Shown here in pieces: positions 51,387 to 59,873 of a DNA stretch of 64,000 nucleotides. How positions within the stretch are numbered: position 1 is the stretch's first letter; every line of letters starts with the position of its first letter. The notes under the pieces were generated by a model. That model ran no database searches. It was given only the letters and a program-made list of their open reading frames with translations, and was not told the origin of the DNA. This DNA comes from a bacterium (GTDB lineage Bacteria; Armatimonadota; Zipacnadia; Zipacnadales; Zipacnadaceae), in the NCBI GenBank assembly GCA_030603495.1, contig JAUVXR010000004.1, positions 62,001 through 126,000 of the forward strand. Reading direction: 5' to 3'. The translations under genes were made by a program, and so were the position numbers.

Positions 51387-53258
51387 TCAATATCGTGGAA
51401 CAGAGGGCTCGTGGTTCGTTGGGTTGGTCGCACCAATTTCTAGATAGCGCACCTCGCCCTGCTGAATCTTGGCGCGGGTTTGGTCGCGCCAAGGCTGGAC
51501 GCTCTGGCGGGCCGGCCACAGCGAAATGACCGAGAGGAGGAAAAGCACGGCGAACGTCACGGGCACCAGCACCCGCAAAGTAGCTAGATAGGTTCGGGCT
51601 TTGCCGAGGCGTTGAGCCGGTGCCTGTCGGGCGCGCTTTAGTAGCGTCACCACCAATACCACCACAAGCCAGGCTGCAATTATCAATGAGAGGCCGCAGA
51701 TTGCCGCTGGCAAGTAAATGGGGTAGGCATAGAAGTATGAGTACACATGCAACTCTGGCCACGGGGCCAGCAGTCGTATGCCCACCAGCAGAATGCCTAT
51801 GAGCGGCAGCCCTTGCCACCAGTGCCAGGCAAGGCCGGCACGCGGCTCGCGCCAGTATCGCACCACAACTGAGATTAGTCCTACCAACAGCCACAGAGCC
51901 AGCGGCAGCCCTGTTTGCAGCCACAGAAGCCGGCTGTAGCCGGGCCAGCCGTATAGGAATACACTCGACGAGACCTGGCTATCTATTGCGGCACGGGCTT
52001 GCTTCTTCCACTGGTTGGCCGCCTCGATCTCTTGGCGATAGAACTCACCCAGACCGGAGCGTCCGTGGCTGTGCATATAGGCGGCGAAGTTGTCAACGCG
52101 CGCCTCTTCCATGCGCCTCATGCGCTCGTCCTGCTGGCGCCGGACACCTTCCTCCTTCTTCCGTTGCTGTGCGGATTTGACGGCTTCTCGCTTGCTCCCT
52201 TCGCGAAGGTATCTCTGCATCTCCCTGCCGCGTGGCTCCTTGGAAAATGTGTGCATCGCTCTTAGAGAAGTCTGTATCTCTTCGGTATGGTGGCCTTCGT
52301 CGGCGGTGACTGGAACCTCCTGCATTATTCTCTCGCGTTCCTCTTCCGAAAGGAAGGACGCCGCAGCTATCTTCGTTATGGCAATTGAAACGAGGCCGTC
52401 GATCACGCTATAGGCATCCTTCCGCATGACGTAACCCAACTGCACTGCCGCCTCGCAACACAGAATAGCTTTCTGGTGCTGGGCGCCCTTTCTGAACTGC
52501 TCTCCTAGACCATCAAGATTGTGCGATAAACTCCGCAACTTAGTAGTCGTGTGGATGCCGCTGGAGGATGCTATGCCGAACGCGTGGGTCTCGAGCAGCG
52601 GCGAAGCTGAGCCAGCGGCGCCCAGCAGACGGAGAACGGCAGTGGCTGCGGCCTGGCTGCCGATGTTCCAGCGAGGCTTGCCAATGGCCCGGCGCAAGAC
52701 GGCGAAGGCCTGTTCGTCCTTGTGCTGGACCAGATAGATGTAGGCGAGCAGATGATCGCAGGCGGCATTGTCGGGCTGCAGCCGGCGAGCTTCTTGGAGC
52801 AGGCTCTCGGCTTCGCGGAGATTGGCAATCTGGGTGGCAGTTCGCTGTGGCTCTTCTGCCCTTTCGACACCCGCTTCTTCTACACGGCCCAGCTCGCCGC
52901 TGTTGGCCAACAGGTATATGGCATATCGCAAATACGGGGCTGGGGAGTCGGGGGCCAGCGAGATTGCTCTTTCGTACGCCGGCTGGGGCAACCAGGACTG
53001 GTCCCACGGATATGTGGGGCTCCAATATCGCTGTGGGAAGTCTGAGCTGGCGCCGCACTCGGCGAAAGCCAGCCACATCTCTGGGTCTTGGGGATGGCGG
53101 TTGACCACTTGCTCAACTTCGGCCTTTCTCAGCCATGTCCCGTGTACGCCGATAGGATTGTACCGCAGAAGGTCCAGCGTGCCCCGCAGTTGCGGCACTG
53201 CCAGCAGCAGTATGATCGCGGCTGCCAACAAGATGGCAGTGAGTTTGGTGGTCTTCAT
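51387..53258 (-). CDS. Hypothetical membrane protein with TPR-like N-terminal part
   Basis: About 623 residues from the ATG at 53258, which follows GAGGAGAGGG. A first membrane helix (LTAILLAAAIILLLAVPQLR), then alpha-helical repeats that look like TPR (SAPYLRYAIYLLANSGELGR, LLQEARRLQPDNAACDHLLA), then a charged helical region with an Arg/Glu coiled coil (AQQRKKEEGVRRQQDERMRR), and four to five helices near the C-terminus (RLLWLQTGLPLALWLLVGLI, LPAAICGLSLIIAAWLVVVL). No catalytic motif. It lies upstream of the FAH gene on the same strand, 141 bases away. Function unknown. Confidence 0.5.
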   Translation of the reverse strand: MKTTKLTAILLAAAIILLLAVPQLRGTLDLLRYNPIGVHGTWLRKAEVEQVVNRHPQDPEMWLAFAECGASSDFPQRYWSPTYPWDQSWLPQPAYERAISLAPDSPAPYLRYAIYLLANSGELGRVEEAGVERAEEPQRTATQIANLREAESLLQEARRLQPDNAACDHLLAYIYLVQHKDEQAFAVLRRAIGKPRWNIGSQAAATAVLRLLGAAGSASPLLETHAFGIASSSGIHTTTKLRSLSHNLDGLGEQFRKGAQHQKAILCCEAAVQLGYVMRKDAYSVIDGLVSIAITKIAAASFLSEEERERIMQEVPVTADEGHHTEEIQTSLRAMHTFSKEPRGREMQRYLREGSKREAVKSAQQRKKEEGVRRQQDERMRRMEEARVDNFAAYMHSHGRSGLGEFYRQEIEAANQWKKQARAAIDSQVSSSVFLYGWPGYSRLLWLQTGLPLALWLLVGLISVVVRYWREPRAGLAWHWWQGLPLIGILLVGIRLLAPWPELHVYSYFYAYPIYLPAAICGLSLIIAAWLVVVLVVTLLKRARQAPAQRLGKARTYLATLRVLVPVTFAVLFLLSVISLWPARQSVQPWRDQTRAKIQQGEVRYLEIGATNPTNHEPSVPRY

Positions 53259-53459
53259 TGGTTGCTTGCCCTCTCCTCGCCCTGTCTTGATACGTACCCC
53301 CACAAACTTCGTCCGCTCTTTGCCCAGCAAGCAGCAAACCGTACATTCCACTCTACTTATCCTACATTATTTCACAAATGTTGTCACGCGCCAGTGCCGC
53401 CGGATGGCAAGAGTCAGAAAAACCAGATGTGGAGTAGCAGGCCTCAGTCACTGCCCTGC

Positions 53460-53488
53460 TTTACCGCCGCCCGCAAAGGATATATAAT
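53460..53488 (+). promoter_or_regulatory. Promoter of the radical SAM maturase gene
   Basis: TTTACC (53460-53465), 17-base spacer, TATAAT (53483-53488). The ATG at 53500 is only 11 bases after the -10, so the transcript is nearly leaderless. Confidence 0.6.
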
Positions 53489-53499
53489 GCTTAGCCGCT

Positions 53500-54714
53500 A
53501 TGCCTGCTCAAGATATCGGTGTCCTGGTAAAGCCGGCTGGGCCCGACTGCAACCTGGCATGCACATATTGCTTCTACCGACCGAAGGCGGCCCTCTATCC
53601 TGATACCCCACGGCACCAGATGTCGGATGATGTGCTCGAGGAGTTCGTACGGCAGTATGTGGCGATGAGTGGACCGCAGGTCTCGTTTGCCTGGCAAGGC
53701 GGCGAGCCGACGCTGATGGGCCTGGAGTTCTTCCAGCGGGCCGTCTACTACCAGCAGAAGTTCGGGCGCAGCGGCCAGGTGGTCTCCAACTCGCTGCAGA
53801 CTAACGCGATTCTGCTGGATAACCAGTGGTGCCAGTTTTTGGCCGACTACAAGTTTCTGGTCGGCGTTAGCATTGACGGCCCCGCAGACATTCACGACCG
53901 CTTTCGCAAGTACTCTTCAGGCACTCCCAGCCACGAGCAGGTCATCGCGGCACTGCACCGGCTCCAGGAGCATAATGTAGACCACAACTGCCTGGCGATG
54001 ATTACGCCGGCTAACGTTAGGCGGCCTGAGGAATTATATCATTACTTCACCGACGAGCTAGGCCTGGAGTATCTCCAGTTCATTCCGCTGGTCGAAAAAG
54101 ACCCGGCCACCGGCAAGCTCGCCGACTTCAGCATTGATCCCGATGCCTACGGCGAGTTCCTGTGCCGGGTATTCGACCTGTGGGCGCGCGCCTCCGAGCC
54201 ACAGGTGCACGTGCGGATGTTCGATGATCTGCTCGCGCTCCACGCCGGCGTGGAAGCGCCCTCGTGCCTGCTGCGCGAGCATTGCGGCGCGTACGTGGTG
54301 GTCGAGCATAATGGTGACGTCTACTGCTGCGATTTCTTCGTTGAGCCGGAGTGGAAGCTGGGGAACTTGATGGCGACGCCGCTGACTGACTTGGTGCAGA
54401 GTGAAAAGTTCGCCCAGTTCGCCCGGCGCAAGTCAGAGCTGGGCCGTAAGTGCCAGGGGTGCGAGTGGCTGAAGTTCTGCTGGGGTGGCTGCCCCAAGCA
54501 TCGCTTGGTATATGCCGACGATGTCTCGATGCCCAGCTACTTCTGCGCGGGCTACCGACGAATATTCGAGCACAGCCAGGAGCAGCTTCAACGCCGCGCG
54601 CGGCGCTGGCTGGCCCAGCAGTGCTACCCAACCATCAACTACGACGGTGTCGGCCGCAACGATCCCTGCCCTTGCGGGAGCGGCAAGAAACACAAGAAGT
54701 GCTGTATGCTGTGA
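53500..54714 (+). CDS. Radical SAM anaerobic sulfatase maturase-like protein with SEC-C tail
   Basis: A 404-residue protein. C17-x3-C21-x2-C24 (GPDCNLACTYCFYRP) binds the SAM cluster, and WQGGEPTLMGLEFFQRAVYY is the GGEP SAM motif. The SPASM-type auxiliary cysteines are CGAYVVVEHNGDVYCCDFFV and CQGCEWLKFCWGGCPKHRLV. The last twenty residues GVGRNDPCPCGSGKKHKKCC form a SEC-C zinc motif, which normally binds ribosome or SecB partners and is unusual on this enzyme. The family converts a Cys or Ser of sulfatases to formylglycine. No sulfatase is nearby. Promoter is nearly leaderless. Confidence 0.88.
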   Translation: MPAQDIGVLVKPAGPDCNLACTYCFYRPKAALYPDTPRHQMSDDVLEEFVRQYVAMSGPQVSFAWQGGEPTLMGLEFFQRAVYYQQKFGRSGQVVSNSLQTNAILLDNQWCQFLADYKFLVGVSIDGPADIHDRFRKYSSGTPSHEQVIAALHRLQEHNVDHNCLAMITPANVRRPEELYHYFTDELGLEYLQFIPLVEKDPATGKLADFSIDPDAYGEFLCRVFDLWARASEPQVHVRMFDDLLALHAGVEAPSCLLREHCGAYVVVEHNGDVYCCDFFVEPEWKLGNLMATPLTDLVQSEKFAQFARRKSELGRKCQGCEWLKFCWGGCPKHRLVYADDVSMPSYFCAGYRRIFEHSQEQLQRRARRWLAQQCYPTINYDGVGRNDPCPCGSGKKHKKCCML

Positions 54715-54780
54715 CAGAATTGGCCGTCCTGGTGTATTTCCTGGCAGCAACGGTGGTGGCGGGCGCAACTTGCGCCAGCC

Positions 54781-55812
54781 CTATTCCTCACAGATGGCCA
54801 GCCTGCCGTCCTTGTCGTACTCCCCCTCCTCGAGCCAGACCTCGTACGCCCAGTGCTGCCAGAGTGGATCCGTGGCAATCGCCTCATCGTCAGGATAAGG
54901 CTTGCCAATAAAGCCACCAGAGTGGGATGCCAACTTGCGGAGCATCTCACGGGCCATGGCCTTGATTGTTTGCTCGTCGCCGGTTTGCAGCGTCCTCTGG
55001 ATATCCACTGGACACCAGTAGGTCACTCGGTCGGAGAAGCTGGCCAGAAGATCCAGGCCATTCAGCTCAGGCTGGTCGAATTGGAACACATCCAGGCCCA
55101 GCTCTACCAGCGGGGGGATTATGTCGCGGACGTATCCGCACGAGTGCATCCAGACGGTTAGACCCTTCTCGTGAGCGCGGCTGATCAGCCGCGCGAAGTC
55201 AGGCTTGAAGATATCATGCCACATTGCTGGACTGACCAGCAGCCGGTCTTCGGTGCCCCAGTCCTCGCCGAAGAAGACTCCGTCGGCGCCGATATCAGCG
55301 TATATGTCAATCTGCTGGAGTGCGATGTCGCTGACAATTCGATTCAGTTGCTTGACCTTTTCGGGATACAGCGCGCAGTCGCACAGGTAGTTCTCCAGCA
55401 GCCGCAGCTTACGGGCCACATTGAAGCTGCAGCCCACAATACCGCCCAGTAGGTACTTGTCAGCGTTCTCTTGGCGCACATCAGGAGCATGGTGGTAGCG
55501 CGCCGGATTGGCGATATCCGGTGGTTCATAGGTATCGAGCTGTGACCAATCGGTGATCGCCCCCTCGACGATCTCACCGCGCTTGATCCTACCCTTCAGC
55601 CGCCGCTGTGTGCAACCCCAGCTATCCACCATTATCTCGCCGCCCTTGCCGTCGTCTTCCCAGATCGGTCCGCGGTCGCCGGGAAGCGCTGCGGGGCTGA
55701 TGCCAACGGTGTCTCTGATGCGCGGCTGACCGTTGAAATCGGAGAAGGTCAGCCCGACGCGTTTGGGATTGTCATGTTCAACAACCTTGCGGATGATCTC
55801 ACGGGATGTCAT
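54781..55812 (-). CDS. Uroporphyrinogen decarboxylase-like (URO-D/MtbA fold) protein
   Basis: About 343 residues from the ATG at 55812 (an earlier start at 55863 has no ribosome site). It matches the URO-D superfamily of methyltransferase-like proteins: NPKRVGLTFSDFNGQPRIRD, GADGVFFGEDWGTEDRLLVS, WMHSCGYVRDIIPPLVELGL and FDQPELNGLDLLASFSDRVT. The MHSCGY segment carries the His-x-Cys zinc-like site used by MtaA/MtbA-type corrinoid methyltransferases, but the Arg-rich heme-porphyrin pocket of HemE is not seen. So it is more likely a methyltransferase or sugar-acid enzyme than HemE. It is divergent from infC. Confidence 0.7.
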   Translation of the reverse strand: MTSREIIRKVVEHDNPKRVGLTFSDFNGQPRIRDTVGISPAALPGDRGPIWEDDGKGGEIMVDSWGCTQRRLKGRIKRGEIVEGAITDWSQLDTYEPPDIANPARYHHAPDVRQENADKYLLGGIVGCSFNVARKLRLLENYLCDCALYPEKVKQLNRIVSDIALQQIDIYADIGADGVFFGEDWGTEDRLLVSPAMWHDIFKPDFARLISRAHEKGLTVWMHSCGYVRDIIPPLVELGLDVFQFDQPELNGLDLLASFSDRVTYWCPVDIQRTLQTGDEQTIKAMAREMLRKLASHSGGFIGKPYPDDEAIATDPLWQHWAYEVWLEEGEYDKDGRLAICEE

Positions 55813-55887
55813 TGCCGTCGTTACAACTCCTGTCAGCCGCTGTAGCGGCAGTATGGACAGCATCTATGGCGTCATTCTTGCGTGGGT

Positions 55888-55916
55888 ATGGTATTGCCGC
55901 ACCGCATATTTGTCAA
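55888..55916 (-). promoter_or_regulatory. Promoter of the URO-D-like gene
   Basis: On the minus strand: TTGACA (55911-55916), 17-base spacer, TACCAT (55888-55893). It is divergent from the infC promoter 120 bases to the right. Confidence 0.6.
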
Positions 55917-56035
55917 CATCCCGGCCCTGCGCAGTTTGGCTTGGGTGAAAACGTGGCGAGATAGCTCTTGGGCAGTGATACCAGGTCAACCAGGACAAGT
56001 TGTGGGCAACCGCACAGGTCGGGTCCGTTTGCTGC

Positions 56036-56064
56036 TTGACACGAGCCGCAGTCTCTGTTATTAT
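56036..56064 (+). promoter_or_regulatory. Promoter of infC-rpmI-rplT
   Basis: TTGACA (56036-56041), 17-base spacer, TATTAT (56059-56064), about 60 bases before the infC start. Confidence 0.75.
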
Positions 56065-56129
56065 TTTGAAGCCTGAACGGCGCCTGTGTGGAGTATCCGT
56101 CGGAAACACACCATATTACGCAGGGGTGA

Positions 56130-56654
56130 GTGCCCATAAGCCCGAAAAACTATCGGATCAACGAACGCATCCGCGCCCCCGAGGTGCGAGTGATTGATCC
56201 CGAAGGCAACCAGATCGGTGTGCTAGCCATTGAAGAAGCGCGGGGGGAGGCTGAAAGCCGAGATCTGGATTTGATCGAGTTGGCTCCCGACGGACAGCCA
56301 CCAGTCTGTCGTATAATGGACTACGGCAAGTTCCGCTACGAACAGCAGAAGAAGATCAAGGAAGCCGCCAAGAAGTCGAAGCAGGTCGAACTCAAGACGA
56401 TACGGGTACGGCCCAATACTGACGTACATGATATCAATTTCAAGCTCCAGCGGGCTATCAAGTTTCTGGAGAAGGGCAACAAGGTAAAGTTTAACGTCAT
56501 ATTCCGTGGTCCCGAGCTTCGCCATAAGCACATCGGGCGTCAGCAGCTTCAGAAGTTCATTGACGGGTGCCAGGAATGCGCCGAGATTGATTCGCCGCCG
56601 CATATGGAGGGGAATCAGATGATTATGATCCTGCGTCCCCCCAAGATCGGGTAA
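56130..56654 (+). CDS. infC: Translation initiation factor IF-3
   Basis: A 174-residue protein. NYRINERIRAPEVRVIDPEG is the canonical IF-3 start; MDYGKFRYEQQKKIKEAAKK is the inter-domain helix, and RGPELRHKHIGRQQLQKFID is the C-domain. The GTG at 56130 is the likely start. Non-AUG starts are common for infC because IF-3 regulates its own translation. It binds the 30S subunit and keeps subunits apart. First gene of the infC-rpmI-rplT operon. Confidence 0.95.
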   Translation: MPISPKNYRINERIRAPEVRVIDPEGNQIGVLAIEEARGEAESRDLDLIELAPDGQPPVCRIMDYGKFRYEQQKKIKEAAKKSKQVELKTIRVRPNTDVHDINFKLQRAIKFLEKGNKVKFNVIFRGPELRHKHIGRQQLQKFIDGCQECAEIDSPPHMEGNQMIMILRPPKIG

Positions 56655-56785
56655 GTAGCCAGCCAGCAGCCGGAATGAGGCGGGAACAGCCCGCGCCCAG
56701 GCCCCAGCGGTCTGGGCGCACACTTGGTGGTCGGGCGGAGGCCTGTTCTCCGGGGGCTAGCAGAGTTCGGAGAGAGAAATAGGCA

Positions 56786-56989
56786 ATGGCCAAGAAGAAG
56801 ATGAAAACGAAAAAGGCCGCGAAGAAGCGGTTCAAAGTCACGGGGCGAGGTCGGATAATGCGCCGCCAGACCGGCCAGCGACATCTGCTGTCGAAGAAGT
56901 CCAGCCATCGCAAGCGCCGGCTCAGTGATGAGCAGGAAGTCACCGCTGGCGAGGCCCGCCGCGTCAGGACCCTGATCCCCAAAGAGTAG
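56786..56989 (+). CDS. rpmI: Ribosomal protein L35
   Basis: A 67-residue, Lys/Arg-rich protein with the L35 pattern: KKMKTKKAAKKRFKVTGRGR, then IMRRQTGQRHLLSKKSSHRK. GGAGAGAG precedes the ATG. The 131-base interval after infC is GC-rich and can form hairpins such as CCCAG...CTGGG near 56697-56718, a place where L20 autoregulates in other bacteria; that role here is inference. Confidence 0.95.
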   Translation: MAKKKMKTKKAAKKRFKVTGRGRIMRRQTGQRHLLSKKSSHRKRRLSDEQEVTAGEARRVRTLIPKE

Positions 56990-57045
56990 CGCGGGGCCAA
57001 GTAGGGCAGGGAAGCCATCGGCAAGACATAAGGAGTTAGCGAGAT

Positions 57046-57402
57046 ATGCCTCGGGTCAAGACGGGACCGACGCGCCGGCGTCGGCACAAGAGAATACTGA
57101 AGGCCGCCAAGGGTTATTGGGGCGGGCGTCACCGGCAGATAGGACCTGCCAAGGAGACGCTGATGCGGGCAGGCAACTATGCCTGGCGGCATCGGCGTGC
57201 GAAAAAGCGGGATTTCCGCCGGCTGTGGATTGCGCGCATCAACGCGGCCTGCCGGCAGCGGGGCTTGACTTACAGCGAGTTCGCGGGCGGTCTCCAGAAT
57301 GCGGGCATCGGACTCAACCGCAAGATATTAGCGCACCTCGCCGTCGAGGACGCCGAGGCTTTCGATGTCGTTTTCGAGCAGGCTCAAGCCGCGCTGGAAT
57401 AG
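57046..57402 (+). CDS. rplT: Ribosomal protein L20
   Basis: A 118-residue protein. MPRVKTGPTRRRRHKRILKA is the standard L20 start, GYWGGRHRQIGPAKETLMRA follows, and RLWIARINAACRQRGLTYSE with NRKILAHLAVEDAEAFDVVF are its globular domain. TAAGGAGTTAGCGAG precedes the ATG. L20 starts 23S rRNA assembly and often represses its own operon. The stop TAG overlaps the edge of a relic of the small-membrane-protein family on the other strand. Confidence 0.96.
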   Translation: MPRVKTGPTRRRRHKRILKAAKGYWGGRHRQIGPAKETLMRAGNYAWRHRRAKKRDFRRLWIARINAACRQRGLTYSEFAGGLQNAGIGLNRKILAHLAVEDAEAFDVVFEQAQAALE

Positions 57403-57404
57403 CC

Positions 57405-57459
57405 CCGGCCAGACGGACGGCCTGGGTTTGCGCTCGTCAGTGTCGCTAAGCGTGTTCAC
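57405..57459 (-). pseudogene. Relic of the N-terminus of the 58153/58626 protein family
   Basis: On the minus strand from 57459: NTLSDTDERKPRPSVWPG, which matches MNMLSDTDEGRARPSVWPVY (58599) and MNTPKDTDEGRARPSVWPVY (59153). It then runs into the antisense of the rplT end. The GGAATAGCCCCG bases at the rplT stop are the same as those at the end of the 58626 gene, so recombination between such sites could have cut this copy. Confidence 0.7.
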
Positions 57460-57507
57460 CGAATTCTACCATCCTGTGGGGTTCTGTGCTCAACTGACCT
57501 CGTAAGA

Positions 57508-58086
57508 CTACCCCTTAGATAGGAATACGATAATGTACACGGTACTAACATCGGGAGCGCCGGGAGTGTCGAGACGGACGATGACCTCGCAGTAGTAAGT
57601 AGGGAGGGTATCCACTCTCCACCAGGGCCCGTTCCAACCGATAGCAGCTTCCCCCCAATGCTTCCGGAGTTTCCTAGGAACGGACCGAATGGCAGGACGC
57701 AAACCAATACTTTGTTGGAGCAAATCCCACTTTCCCTTCACGAGCTCCTGCTGTGTAAACTCCTCAATCTCGCTACGCCTTATCTCCACCCTGTAGTAAT
57801 AGTTGATGGTGGTATCCATCCCGAACCCTAGTTTGAAGAATCGGCGACCACCCCACACATATGCATCAACAAGCTGAGTACTCCCCGGGAATTCCAAGCC
57901 AGTGAAGGCCCGGACGTGCACCAGGCCTCCCTCAGGTTCGAAGGCCCGCAGACGATCATAATCCAACAGGCAAAGACCGAGTATCACGCCGCAGACCACG
58001 ACAAGCACAACAACTAGGACTAGCGACGCCAGGCGACCACGCTTTTCCCCGCGAGATATCTGGAGGCGGTCTCTGGATGCGGTCAC
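57508..58086 (-). CDS. Hypothetical membrane-anchored protein
   Basis: A 192-residue protein with GTG start behind AAAGGAGACAACTT. A charged N-terminus (MTASRDRLQISRGEKRGRLA) and one membrane helix (LVLVVVLVVVCGVILGLCLL), then about 145 residues outside with many aromatic residues (GMDTTINYYYRVEIRRSEIE, then YYCEVIVRLDTPGAPDVSTV). No family recognised. It follows the small-membrane-protein genes on the same strand, 66 bases away, and may share their operon. The beta-rich soluble part could bind a ligand, but nothing supports a specific role. Confidence 0.5.
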   Translation of the reverse strand: MTASRDRLQISRGEKRGRLASLVLVVVLVVVCGVILGLCLLDYDRLRAFEPEGGLVHVRAFTGLEFPGSTQLVDAYVWGGRRFFKLGFGMDTTINYYYRVEIRRSEIEEFTQQELVKGKWDLLQQSIGLRPAIRSVPRKLRKHWGEAAIGWNGPWWRVDTLPTYYCEVIVRLDTPGAPDVSTVYIIVFLSKG

Positions 58087-58152
58087 AAGTTGTCTCCTTT
58101 AGCACGCCAACGCGTTTGTGCCTCTCTACGAGCTTCCTGCACACACCAGGGG

Positions 58153-58599
58153 CTATTCATCGCCCTCTGGCTTCGGTGGGAAGAACAACCGTCGGCGCGT
58201 TGCTATTGGCCACACGACCAGGGCTACGACGGCGCACCACGGTAGATAGAGTAGGCCCCGCATCCACGGCCACGGTCTTGACATGGCTCCAACCATGCGA
58301 AGGTATTCTATCATCATCCAAACCCCAAAAGCGGGCACGGTCATAAAGACAACAGTCCATACAACTGCACACCACCATGCCCAGGGACGCAACCGAGCTA
58401 CTCCCCACGCCGTGAGGCCTCCGAAAGCTCCATATGTGGCCCAAACCAGAAACACCCAATCGTAGCCGTTCTCTCTCACAGATGACCATGCTTCAGTCAA
58501 GCAATACAGGCTGAAGAACCCGATTGCTGCCGCCGCCAGATACACCGGCCAGACCGACGGCCTGGCCCGGCCCTCGTCAGTGTCGCTAAGCATGTTCAT
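58153..58599 (-). CDS. Small membrane protein, tandem-duplicated family
   Basis: About 148 residues from the ATG at 58599 (GGAGGG upstream). MNMLSDTDEGRARPSVWPVY is followed by four membrane segments (LAAAAIGFFSLYCLTEAWSS, WVFLVWATYGAFGGLTAWGV, WAWWCAVVWTVVFMTVPAFG and LPWCAVVALVVWPIATRRR) and the tail RRRLFFPPKPEGDE. It is a paralogue of the next gene (58626-59153), 26 bases away: the first 17 residues and the last 12 are nearly identical, and the middles differ. Function unknown. Such paired copies with fixed ends suggest recent duplication and divergence of the middle. Confidence 0.65.
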   Translation of the reverse strand: MNMLSDTDEGRARPSVWPVYLAAAAIGFFSLYCLTEAWSSVRENGYDWVFLVWATYGAFGGLTAWGVARLRPWAWWCAVVWTVVFMTVPAFGVWMMIEYLRMVGAMSRPWPWMRGLLYLPWCAVVALVVWPIATRRRLFFPPKPEGDE

Positions 58600-58625
58600 C
58601 TGTCTCCCTCCTGTGCGATTCGGGG

Positions 58626-59153
58626 CTATTCCGCGCCCGCTGGCTTCGGCGGAAAGAATAGCCGCCGCCGGGTTACCAATACCACTACTATCAACACGGC
58701 TACTACAAGACACGGTGCTGTGATAGCAATGCCGCCAGCACTATCGGGTAAAACTCCATCGGGTAAAACTCCACAGGAGTAGAACCACACGCAGGGCCCT
58801 TCGGCAAACCATTCGGGAAACCAACGCCCAAACCAAACAGGGGCGGATTCATAGGCTATCCACCGTGCGACGAACACGGCTGCACACCACCACGCCCAGC
58901 GCCGCAGCCGAAGCATCCCGATGGCTGTGACGACTCCAAAGAGCCCGTAGGCAGCCGCAGCATAGAGCCAACTCCAGGGGCCGAAGCCCTCGATTCCCCA
59001 GCGGTATTCGGGGGTGGTAGCTTTCAAGACATACACGTCAAGGGCTACTGCCAGGAATACCAGGCCGACGATTAGCACCGCTATAGCCGCCACATACACC
59101 GGCCAGACGGACGGCCTGGCCCGGCCCTCGTCAGTGTCTTTAGGTGTGTTCAT
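58626..59153 (-). CDS. Small membrane protein, paralogue of the 58153 gene
   Basis: A 175-residue protein. MNTPKDTDEGRARPSVWPVY, then segments AAIAVLIVGLVFLAVALDVY, WSWLYAAAAYGLFGVVTAIG, LRRWAWWCAAVFVARWIAYE and APCLVVAVLIVVVLVTRRR; the tail RRRLFFPPKPAGAE is shared with the neighbour. Its middle contains GVLPDGVLPD, encoded by two 15-base copies at 58742-58771. It has a longer loop between the third and fourth helices. Same direction, 26 bases upstream of its paralogue. Function unknown. Confidence 0.65.
   Translation of the reverse strand: MNTPKDTDEGRARPSVWPVYVAAIAVLIVGLVFLAVALDVYVLKATTPEYRWGIEGFGPWSWLYAAAAYGLFGVVTAIGMLRLRRWAWWCAAVFVARWIAYESAPVWFGRWFPEWFAEGPCVWFYSCGVLPDGVLPDSAGGIAITAPCLVVAVLIVVVLVTRRRLFFPPKPAGAE
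58742..58771. repeat. 15-base tandem duplication inside the paralogue
   Basis: TATCGGGTAAAACTC (58742-58756) and CATCGGGTAAAACTC (58757-58771) differ in one base; they encode the repeated GVLPD. Confidence 0.9.
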
Positions 59154-59173
59154 CTGTTCTCACCCCTTTCCAA

Positions 59174-59839
59174 TTACGCGATGAGCAACTTCCGCACGCA
59201 CTCCATACTGACCTCTGCCAGCGAGTCCACTACGAGGTCAGCCGCGGCGAGCTGGGCAGCGTCTACGCTGGAGGTCACCGCGATGCAGGGCATTCCCGCC
59301 GACTTGGCTGACTCGACGCCAGCGGGGGCATCCTCGAAGACCACGCACCGCTCTGGGGGCAGGCTCAGCTTCTCGGCGGTGACCAGGTAGATTTCGGGGT
59401 GGGGCTTCTTGTGGGTGATATCGTCGCCGGTGATGACGACGTCGAACCATTCCAGCTTTACACCCGTGCCCGCAATGACGGGGAACTGCTTGTCCTTGTT
59501 GCCGGAGGTGGCGATGGCCAGCTTCAGTTCGGGGTCGTCGCGCGCCGCAGTGACCAGTGCCATTACGCCCGGAGCCGCCGGCAGAGGTTGGTGCTCCAGT
59601 AGCTTGAAGAAGTTCTCGGCCCGGCGTTGGATCGCCGCCGGGGTGTTAATCTGGACGCCATACTTCTCGGCCACGCCCTCGACATAACGCTCGTCGCCGG
59701 TGCCGACAAAGGGCTGAAAATCCTCCGGCTGGACGCGGGTGTTGTAGAGCTGCTCGAACATCAGGACGCTGGCCTGGGCGTTAAGGACCTCGGTATCGGC
59801 GATGACGCCGTCCACATCGAAGATCAGTGCACTGGTCAC
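59174..59839 (-). CDS. HAD-superfamily phosphatase/phosphoglucomutase-like protein
   Basis: A 221-residue protein with a GTG start. ALIFDVDGVIADTEVLNAQA is motif I (DVDG), LAIATSGNKDKQFPVIAGTG motif II, ITGDDITHKKPHPEIYLVTA motif III (K-KPxP) and CVVFEDAPAGVESAKSAGMP motif IV (the E-D pair). The pattern matches beta-phosphoglucomutase-like HAD enzymes. It closes the liv-paaK operon, 34 bases after paaK. Substrate unknown; it may clear a phosphorylated side product, which is only a guess. Confidence 0.85.
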   Translation of the reverse strand: MTSALIFDVDGVIADTEVLNAQASVLMFEQLYNTRVQPEDFQPFVGTGDERYVEGVAEKYGVQINTPAAIQRRAENFFKLLEHQPLPAAPGVMALVTAARDDPELKLAIATSGNKDKQFPVIAGTGVKLEWFDVVITGDDITHKKPHPEIYLVTAEKLSLPPERCVVFEDAPAGVESAKSAGMPCIAVTSSVDAAQLAAADLVVDSLAEVSMECVRKLLIA

Positions 59840-59873
59840 GGCGTGGCCTCCTCTTAGCGTGGTTGGCTGGCGG

